Below are positions 58,506 to 64,000 of a DNA stretch of 64,000 nucleotides, piece by piece. Under the pieces are notes generated by a model that did no database searches, was not told where the DNA came from, and was given only the letters and a program-made list of their open reading frames with translations. Location: NCBI GenBank assembly GCA_948330435.1, contig CAOJBY010000016.1:1-64000 (forward strand), read 5' to 3'. The first letter of the stretch is position 1; every line of letters starts with the position of its first letter. The position numbers and the translations under genes were made by a program. The DNA is from an uncultured Lachnoclostridium sp. Lineage in GTDB: Bacteria > Bacillota > Clostridia > Lachnospirales > Lachnospiraceae.

Positions 58506-58637
58506 ATGCTAAGTCCGAAAGAAATCGTAAATAAATGGATGGACGCCTTTAATGCCGGTGATGTAGATATGCTTGCCAGTCTGTATGATACCCTCAGTGT
58601 ACAAGGGGACACTGAGGGTAATCTACCAATAGAATAG
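58506..58637 (+). pseudogene. 5' fragment of a SnoaL-like gene
   Basis: After a good AAAAGGAG site, MLSPKEIVNKWMDAFNAGDV continues DMLASLYD, the normal opening of a SnoaL/NTF2-like polyketide-cyclase-type protein of about 120-150 residues. The match ends there and a 14-codon tail leads to TAG. The break coincides with the perfect inverted repeat at 58590-58619. The remaining part of the gene is absent, so it was cut by deletion or insertion. Confidence 0.7.
58590..58619. repeat. Perfect 10-bp inverted repeat at the SnoaL break point
   Basis: ACCCTCAGTG and CACTGAGGGT are perfect arms separated by TACAAGGGGA. No U-run follows on either strand. Its position at the exact end of homology suggests the trace of a mobile element or a recombination site. 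Confidence 0.55.
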
Positions 58638-58652
58638 TGGTAAGAAAATGAT

Positions 58653-60443
58653 CTAACCACCAATCATATATACAATATCCAAAAGCTCTATTGCACACAG
58701 CTTAAGTCGGTTTTCTTTTAACGTAAGACATCGATTATGATCCTCCGATATATGGTTCTCGATGGTATAGAGTGCTTGAATAAACGAAATATATTTGTCC
58801 GTATGCTCCGCAAAATCATGCCCGAACTTTTCTTCAATTTTATTCGCTGTTTCATGAATCAGTGCTTCTAATTCATCACTGTTCTTTTCATTTAAGGAAT
58901 AGGGAATTAATGTTTCTTCAAAATCAGAGGTATATTCAATGAAAAAGGAATAGGGCGAAAAAGAATATTCGCTGTCATTGTTTGCTGCCGCTGCATTTAC
59001 CGCAAAGGATGCATTGCCTGACAATTCATATTCCTGAGACAACAATATAAATGATGTCAGCCTGCATTTTTCTATCAGCAGATCTCCGGATATGGCTGTA
59101 TACATGCTGCCCCCTATTAATGCGTTGGGTCCATATAATTCACGGCTTTGATTAACCTCTTCCTGATAATACTCCTGCCAGAGACTGATTGCATTCTGCA
59201 ACACAGCATAGTCATCTTCACTCAGTAAGCTCTCCAGTCTGGAACCGGTGAATTTAATCTGTTGATTCCATGCTTCACATTTCGTCAAAGCAGATTTCCA
59301 AATTTCCAGAGGGGCCGCTTCATGATCCATTACATAGTTCCGGTCAATGGGGTTACTTGCTGCTTTTTCATAAAAATCAGGGTTCGCAGAAAGGATGAAT
59401 GCCTGTTCCACCGAACCATCCGAAATATTGGATGGTTCGTTCGATAAATTCTTCTTTGCGGCATGATATAAAAATTCACCCTCCCCAAGTGCGGATTCCC
59501 CATAATATACATCAATTCCCTCCGTGCCATATTCCAAAATATAATAGCAAAAGACAACCGTGTCGTCGGATAATACCTGCTTGGGATACTTGATATAGAT
59601 CCTGTTATCTTCTATGGTCTCTATGTTGGATGAATCAGCTAGAAAGCGATAGGAATCCTCCGATTCATAATCGGAAATATCATATCCCTCAGATGTTCTT
59701 TCTATCCTTAACTTACCCGTTCCGTAGTCCGACGGATACTCATATTCTCCTGCCAAGCTCTCCAGTTCGTCCTCTTCTTTTACCAGATCTTCCTTATCAT
59801 TTTGTACTTCCGAAACTGTCTCGGAAATAACAGATACCACCGTATAGCCGTCAAAACAGCTGTCGGGATTCTTGACAAGCTCCGCCGTAATCTTCCGTTT
59901 TTCCCTGTGGTCTGTCCCGTCAAATCCCACTTCCAGATCAGCGGTAAGGATCACTCCCTGCTCCGTATTCTCATAATCATACCCGGATATGGAGCCGTAA
60001 TTCAATGGGCTGGCGGCATCATATCGGTTTACGGAGCCGTCTATGTAAGTGGAAAAATTCAGTTCCATACCCGTAAGGGAATACTGGATATAGTTCAGTT
60101 CATCGGTACTGATTTCTCCGCTGTTTTTTTCGGAAACCATCTCTAAATAATCAAAGGACAGTCTTGAATTTTGAATGAATCTTGTAATGAAAGTCTCTTT
60201 CCACTCTTCACGGTCCACCAAATCCGGATCAAAGCTGTCATAGCTGAGTGCAAGCTGTGTGATTGCTGCTTTCAGATTGTCTCCCATCACAAATTCCCCG
60301 GAGGATTCCGATTCTTCCGGTCTTTCTTTTGCAAAAAGCAAAAAGAATACAAGGGCCAGCATCAGAATCAAAATCAAGCTTCCAATTATGGCCCCAAAAG
60401 GCATTCCGCTTTTTTTACGTTTCTTTTTCTTATACTGTGACAT
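58653..60443 (-). CDS. Membrane-anchored extracellular protein (596 aa), unknown
   Basis: A basic N-terminus (MSQYKKKKRKKSG) precedes one helix (GAIIGSLILILMLALVFFLLFA); the remaining 560 residues are outside. They include an acidic strand-rich region (GEYEYPSDYGTGKLRIERTS, about residues 230-330) and a helical C-terminal part (LLSEDDYAVLQNAISLWQEYY) whose W-x-x-Y pattern recalls LprI/DUF1311 domains. That similarity is weak. No catalytic motif was seen. The start follows AAAAGGAGC. It lies upstream of no clear partner and downstream of the LytTR pair on the same strand. Confidence 0.75.
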   Translation of the reverse strand: MSQYKKKKRKKSGMPFGAIIGSLILILMLALVFFLLFAKERPEESESSGEFVMGDNLKAAITQLALSYDSFDPDLVDREEWKETFITRFIQNSRLSFDYLEMVSEKNSGEISTDELNYIQYSLTGMELNFSTYIDGSVNRYDAASPLNYGSISGYDYENTEQGVILTADLEVGFDGTDHREKRKITAELVKNPDSCFDGYTVVSVISETVSEVQNDKEDLVKEEDELESLAGEYEYPSDYGTGKLRIERTSEGYDISDYESEDSYRFLADSSNIETIEDNRIYIKYPKQVLSDDTVVFCYYILEYGTEGIDVYYGESALGEGEFLYHAAKKNLSNEPSNISDGSVEQAFILSANPDFYEKAASNPIDRNYVMDHEAAPLEIWKSALTKCEAWNQQIKFTGSRLESLLSEDDYAVLQNAISLWQEYYQEEVNQSRELYGPNALIGGSMYTAISGDLLIEKCRLTSFILLSQEYELSGNASFAVNAAAANNDSEYSFSPYSFFIEYTSDFEETLIPYSLNEKNSDELEALIHETANKIEEKFGHDFAEHTDKYISFIQALYTIENHISEDHNRCLTLKENRLKLCAIELLDIVYMIGG

Positions 60444-60594
60444 TGAAAAAGCTCCTTTTCACTTTCCACTTCTTTTCCGAAAACATTCTTCATTCTTAAG
60501 CTTTATTTATATCACATTGCGTAACCCAATCAAAGACTCCCTGCATAAATGACACAGTTCTTGCTTAAACGACACATTCTGGTACTCTCTTGCG

Positions 60595-61299
60595 TTAATT
60601 CTCAAAGTTCATCCGCCACTGAAAATACGCTTTCCTAAATTCCCTGCTCCGTGTCCTCCCGATGGCTATCCTGGTTCCGTCCAAAAGGGTAACCTCCCGG
60701 CTGTTTACCTCCGCAATATACTTTAAATTGACAATGTAGGACCGCTGTATCTGACAAAAGCCAAAGGGGGAAAGGCTTTGTGCCGCTTCCCCTATAAGCC
60801 CCGGGCAGATATGCTCGCTGCCGTCCGCCATTCGATAGCGAAGCTTTCTTCCGCTTGTCTCTACGAGCAGAAGCTCCTGCATATGGATCCGAATGCAAAG
60901 GCCGTTGGCATCCTTACATTCCATGCTCCTGTCCTGAATCCTTGTTTTCAGGAACGAATCCAAAGCTTCATTTATTTCCTCCAAATGCATTTTGTCGATA
61001 TAGCGGAAAGCGTTCACCCGATATCCCTGCCTTGCCAGTTCCGTATGGGAGGTCAGAAAGCATATTTTACAGGGACTTTTGGAGTCTTTAAGCTTCTCTG
61101 CTATGGCAAAGCCGTCCTCCCCCTCTGCCAGCTCAATATCCAGGAACAGCAGATCCGCCTGGGGATTTTTGAGAAAATCCGTTCCGCTGCCGTAGGAATG
61201 TATGGAGCAGGAAATCTTGTGATCCCTTAAATATGTCTCAACAACCGCCCGGATTTTGTCTCTCCACACAGCTTCATCTTCTATGATACTTATTTGCAT
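60595..61299 (-). CDS. LytTR-family response regulator
   Basis: The 234-residue regulator has a receiver (ISIIEDEAVWRDK, phospho-Asp in LLFLDIELAEGEDG, Lys in FRYIDKMHLEE) and a LytTR DNA-binding domain (ELLLVETSGRKLRYRMADG, then FGFCQIQRSYIVNLKYIAEV and the closing TRIAIGRTRSREFRKAY). LytTR regulators control peptide-signalling or cell-wall genes. ATG 61299 overlaps the kinase stop; the longer start at 61377 lies inside the kinase gene. An AAGGGAGAA site precedes it. Confidence 0.94.
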   Translation of the reverse strand: MQISIIEDEAVWRDKIRAVVETYLRDHKISCSIHSYGSGTDFLKNPQADLLFLDIELAEGEDGFAIAEKLKDSKSPCKICFLTSHTELARQGYRVNAFRYIDKMHLEEINEALDSFLKTRIQDRSMECKDANGLCIRIHMQELLLVETSGRKLRYRMADGSEHICPGLIGEAAQSLSPFGFCQIQRSYIVNLKYIAEVNSREVTLLDGTRIAIGRTRSREFRKAYFQWRMNFEN

Positions 61300-62591
61300 A
61301 CCCTGTTCTCCCTTGGAATGGAAATACGGATTTGAAATATATTTTCTCCATTCTCTGTTAGCGAATCGATATAGCATTCCCCATGATACTTTTTCACTGT
61401 GGCGGCAATATTTTTCATGCCAAAGCCATGATTTTCTTTATCTCTTTTGGTTGTGGGAAAAAAGCCCCTTTCCCCCTGTATCGGTTCCCTTACGCTGTTG
61501 CTGACAAGGATAAATATTTCCTTTTGATGCTCCACAAGCTCCATCCGGATCCTCGGAGTAGCCGCCTTTCCTGCCGCTTCCAGGGCGTTCTGCAATATAT
61601 TTCCCATGAGAGAAGTCAGATCTACCATGTCAAGGGGCATTTTTTCGGTCAGCTTTCCGGAAAGGGCAAGGTCTATCTTTTCCTTTTTTGCCAGATAGAA
61701 ATAATAATTTACAATCACGTCCAGAAAGCTGTCCCCTGTGTGGATTTTCAAATCAAAATCCGCCTGCATATTCCAGATTTTATCAATGTAATCCCTGGCT
61801 TCTTCTGTCTTCTTCCTGGCAAGCAATTCTTTTAGGACACCCATGTGATTTACCAGATCATGCCTGAACCGCCGTATTGCCGCAGATTGCCTGAGCTGGT
61901 AATCGTACTGCTGCTTCTGCATTTCCATAAAGGACTGAAGCTCTTTGTTCTGCCTGTCTGAAAGTACGTTCTTGATGGCAAGGCTTAAGGTCAGGGAAAT
62001 GGAGTAGATCGCACCCGCAATGCTGATAAAAAATACGGCATATGCGTCCCAGCCGTACCTGGCCTGATTCTCGTCAAAAAAGATAAAGACAAAATTGTAG
62101 AACATTTGAAAGATGCCGCCCTGTATGAGAATTGCAAGCTTGTAGGCAAGACCTATGTCGCACAGGTAAACTTCATTTTTTCTGAGAAGCTGCATGTAGA
62201 TCAGAACATACACCAAAAATGAGAGCACGTAGGCCGATTCCATCCACCAGGTAATATCCGTCCCGGCAATCCCTCCGCCTACCAGTACAATCTGTACCAG
62301 CATAACGGTGAACGTGTCCATGATTCCGGTGAAATACATGAGGGCCATGCTTAATAGGATAAGATGCAAAAGACTGCTCTCGAAAAACAGGCTGATGGAA
62401 AGTATGCTCCAGATTATGTAAATAATGGGGGAATTTGTGTCAAAATAGGCGTTGAAAGCTCCGGCAAGCAGCATGGTAATTGCGGATGCGGCGAGAAAAA
62501 ACGGGTGCTTTCTTGGGCTTAGCCGGAAACCGAAATGGCATAGGAAGAGGTAGATGAAGTAGTTGAAAAGGTTGTCTGTGATGTAAATCAT
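61290..62591 (-). CDS. GHKL sensor histidine kinase (AgrC/NatK-like)
   Basis: The 433-residue kinase has about six N-terminal helices (residues 1-200) and a cytoplasmic kinase domain: H-box RRFRHDLVNHMGVLKELL, N-box LMGNILQNALEAAG and G-box HGFGMKNIAATVKKYHG, typical of GHKL kinases that pair with LytTR regulators. Signals are often peptides, but no pro-peptide gene is visible nearby. The start is 22 bases after the end of a 168-bp palindrome and follows AAAGGAG. Confidence 0.92.
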   Translation of the reverse strand: MIYITDNLFNYFIYLFLCHFGFRLSPRKHPFFLAASAITMLLAGAFNAYFDTNSPIIYIIWSILSISLFFESSLLHLILLSMALMYFTGIMDTFTVMLVQIVLVGGGIAGTDITWWMESAYVLSFLVYVLIYMQLLRKNEVYLCDIGLAYKLAILIQGGIFQMFYNFVFIFFDENQARYGWDAYAVFFISIAGAIYSISLTLSLAIKNVLSDRQNKELQSFMEMQKQQYDYQLRQSAAIRRFRHDLVNHMGVLKELLARKKTEEARDYIDKIWNMQADFDLKIHTGDSFLDVIVNYYFYLAKKEKIDLALSGKLTEKMPLDMVDLTSLMGNILQNALEAAGKAATPRIRMELVEHQKEIFILVSNSVREPIQGERGFFPTTKRDKENHGFGMKNIAATVKKYHGECYIDSLTENGENIFQIRISIPRENRVCK

Positions 62592-62612
62592 AATGCTTCT
62601 GCTCCTTTGGCC

Positions 62613-62781
62613 GCTAGTAGTCTGTATCGGAAATCCTTGTGCATATTTCTGAGGATATTTTTTCGAGAGTGCAGGTCAAAAAACGCAGACGTAGTGGTGC
62701 TACGGCGAGGCTTTTTGACCTGTGCTATTGGAGAAATAGACCGGAAATATGCACATGGATTTTCGATACGGACTACTAGTA
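62613..62781. repeat. 168-bp palindrome, family 2, full form
   Basis: The outer 36-base arms (from CTAGTAGTCTGTATCGG at 62614 and ending CCGATAC-like CGATACGGACTACTAG at 62780) agree at 33 of 36 positions. An inner hairpin has arms CAGGTCAAAAA and TTTTTGACCTG and a tip CGTAGTGGTGCTACG. Its left end, read on the minus strand, runs into the ribosome site of the histidine kinase. A short version lies before padR (57474-57530). Confidence 0.8.
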
Positions 62782-62923
62782 ACCCCTTGCTTTTATATGG
62801 AATCCGGTATAGAATGAGTTTAGCAAAACGTTCCGCAGTAATTGACCGATAGGGGAAAATCTGCTACAATAAAAAGGCAAAAAGAGCACTGCCGATAGAC
62901 GGCTAGTCCGGTTTTATATTAGC

Positions 62924-62966
62924 AAAAATGGCTGCTAAGTTTTTCAAGACATGGGCGGCTATTTTT
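62924..62966. terminator. Bidirectional terminator before the small-protein pair
   Basis: AAAAATGGCTGCT pairs with GGGCGGCTATTTTT (13 positions including G-U) around a 17-base loop; T-runs follow on both strands. It should end the minus-strand pair at 63043-63465. The other part of the 62592-63042 gap contains the family 2 palindrome and nothing else I can name. Confidence 0.75.
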
Positions 62967-63042
62967 GTGGTTTATTCCTGCGGGCAACGAATCAAGCGGA
63001 CGTGGCCCAGGCCACCCTCTCTCCCAAAGGATGGAAAAGTCG

Positions 63043-63240
63043 TCATTTTAACTCCCGTTTTAAATCTTTAAATACATCCGTAGCAGAACGTGACTGATCC
63101 ACCTTTGCCTGTATCAATCCTTTTTCCATTATGGAACCAAATTCTTTTGTGGTCATAGAATCCAATGTGGCCGGTTCTTTTGGAAGTGCCAACGAAAACG
63201 GAATTCTCTTTTCATAATAATTTGCACTTTTTGTAGCCAT
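63043..63240 (-). CDS. Antitoxin-like small protein (65 aa)
   Basis: It starts MATKSANYYEKRIPFSLALP and ends DVFKDLKRELK. The middle MTTKEFGSIMEKGLIQAK followed by a VFxxLRRE-type end resembles the C-terminus of RelB/DinJ-type or related antitoxins. No toxin gene is adjacent; the neighbouring 57-residue protein does not look like RelE. ATG 63240 has a GAGGTG site; a longer start at 63285 is rejected. Family assignment is tentative. Confidence 0.6.
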   Translation of the reverse strand: MATKSANYYEKRIPFSLALPKEPATLDSMTTKEFGSIMEKGLIQAKVDQSRSATDVFKDLKRELK

Positions 63241-63291
63241 TTTGTCACCTCTTTCATATTTCGAAGTACATTTGACTATTTGCATCTCGTT

Positions 63292-63465
63292 TTACTTCTT
63301 TATTACCGTACATTTTAAACAGTTGGTTTCCGCATCAATATCAAAGGAAAAATTGTGAGAATCCATAAAGTCAACCATTTTCCTATTATCCTCTGTTGCA
63401 GGTGTTCTTTGTAATTCGCTTCTCGTCGCAAAAGGCATGACAGGCTTTAACACACATGCATTCAT
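63292..63465 (-). CDS. Small hypothetical protein (57 aa)
   Basis: The product starts MNACVLKPVMPFATRSELQR and ends NCLKCTVIKK; it contains MVDFMDSHNFSFDIDAETN. It has no helix for a membrane and no known motif. ATG 63465 follows GGGGAAATTGAG; the longer start at 63516 has no ribosome site. It is 51 bases upstream of the antitoxin-like gene, so the two probably form an operon. Function unknown. Confidence 0.55.
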   Translation of the reverse strand: MNACVLKPVMPFATRSELQRTPATEDNRKMVDFMDSHNFSFDIDAETNCLKCTVIKK

Positions 63466-63587
63466 CTCAATTTCCCCTTTCTTCCCATTATTGTTATTCA
63501 AACTATACCACCTCATCTACCTAAGTTCAATAACTGAGCATATAATATTTTCCACTTTAAAGTCGGAGGGTGATCGCTATGATCGCC

Positions 63588-64000
63588 CTATATATTAGAG
63601 CGTTCCGGGCAGTAAAAAATGTGTAAATCTATCTTAGATATTTTCTCACTGTCACCCTCCGCCCTTGGTTCACAGAGTACATAAAAATCCCCAAGCATAA
63701 AACCCCTAACATTTTCCTCAAATAGTCTAACCTCCCCTGTCTTAAAATATATAAGACCAACGCCATAAGGCTCTCCCCAGGTCATATCTAAAAGATGCTC
63801 CCTGCATTCCATGCAAAGGTTTACCGATACCTCTTCCATATTCAGGATTTTATCTTGATTCATATGGATATTGCCAGACGCATATCCACGATTCGTATTT
63901 ACTGTCACTACAGATACAAATCCATTCTCCCCAGTGCTTCTGATTTGCGTTCCCAAGCTAGTGTCGGTCTCTTCTATAAGGCAACCACAATCATTATAAC
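63588..64000 (-). CDS. Hypothetical protein, 5' end outside window
   Basis: The frame is open from the right edge (YNDCGCLIEETDTSLGTQIR) to a stop at 63588. A TTG at 63956 could start it, but the coding-like residues upstream and lack of a ribosome site suggest that the real start lies beyond the window. The visible part contains VNLCMECREHLLDMTWGEPYG and ends IFYCPERSNI. The CxxC pair may bind metal. The family is not recognised. Confidence 0.55.
   Translation of the reverse strand, partial: YNDCGCLIEETDTSLGTQIRSTGENGFVSVVTVNTNRGYASGNIHMNQDKILNMEEVSVNLCMECREHLLDMTWGEPYGVGLIYFKTGEVRLFEENVRGFMLGDFYVLCEPRAEGDSEKISKIDLHIFYCPERSNI

Noticed and set aside
62928..63071. 47-codon plus-strand frame beginning MAAKFFKTWAAIF
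   Set aside because: Its start lies inside the terminator hairpin at 62924-62966, there is no ribosome site, and it overlaps the end of the antitoxin-like gene.

Overview
The window looks like a chromosomal segment of a gut-type Firmicute of the class Clostridia, most probably a Lachnospiraceae member. The grounds are Gram-positive style signals (strong AGGAGG-type ribosome sites, TTGACA/TATAAT promoters, LxxC lipoproteins, a T-box leader), a type III glutamine synthetase, a YjjI/YjjW glycyl-radical pair in a nucleoside operon, and the feo/FeoB-associated/DUF2325 iron cluster. No tRNA, rRNA, CRISPR array or intact insertion sequence was seen. Almost all genes lie on the minus strand; plus-strand genes sit at 1.1-2.3 kb, 8.2-11.8 kb and 57.5-58.6 kb.

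Layout. 1-2.3 kb: the end of an AraC regulator (cut by the window edge), then a small protein and a PHP-domain protein behind a palindromic repeat. 2.3-6 kb: a tripartite TRAP transporter (dctPQM) whose long leader carries a T-box riboswitch. 6-8 kb: a chemoreceptor. 8.1-11.8 kb: type III glutamine synthetase (with a terminator hairpin in its leader) and purF. 12.2-23.1 kb: a ten-gene nucleoside uptake and salvage operon. The BMP lipoprotein and three ABC subunits import nucleosides, Udp and DeoD release sugar phosphates, DeoB and DeoC take deoxyribose phosphate to acetaldehyde and glyceraldehyde 3-phosphate, and the YjjI/YjjW radical pair is embedded among them. 23.3-29.9 kb: an FtsX-type ABC exporter and a two-component system, separated by a decaying HTH/membrane-protein pair.

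30-36.2 kb: an operon of prepilin peptidase, membrane Ser/Thr kinase (apparently starting at CTG), a 1042-residue modular surface protein and a metallo-beta-lactamase-fold lipoprotein. 36.5-39.4 kb: the methionine ABC importer metQNI, preceded by a Met/Cys-rich 33-codon leader peptide and a terminator with a visible alternative pairing, which looks like a classical translation-coupled attenuator. 39.4-41.2 kb: D,D-carboxypeptidase and a lipoprotein. 41.4-45.1 kb: iron locus (DUF2325, two FeoA, FeoB, a Fur DNA-binding-domain-only protein, a Cys-rich FeoB partner) with a Fur-type box and four sites of the form TTAG-N6-CTAA. 45.2-46.7 kb: small membrane and hypothetical proteins. 46.9-51.9 kb: a second, complete two-component/ABC module.

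52-58.7 kb: an accessory stretch with an AbiH-type abortive-infection protein, DUF3788, a hydrolase, a wrecked AAA-ATPase/PD-(D/E)XK gene, a GNAT-membrane fusion, an auto-regulated PadR/DUF2812 pair and a truncated SnoaL-like gene. 58.7-64 kb: a large anchored protein, a LytTR/GHKL two-component pair behind a 168-bp palindrome, an antitoxin-like small protein with a small companion, and a partial gene leaving the right edge.

The most unusual signals are regulatory: the Met/Cys leader attenuator, the T-box on a TRAP operon, the TTAG-N6-CTAA iron-locus sites, and two families of palindromic repeats whose ends sit immediately before the ribosome sites of downstream genes.
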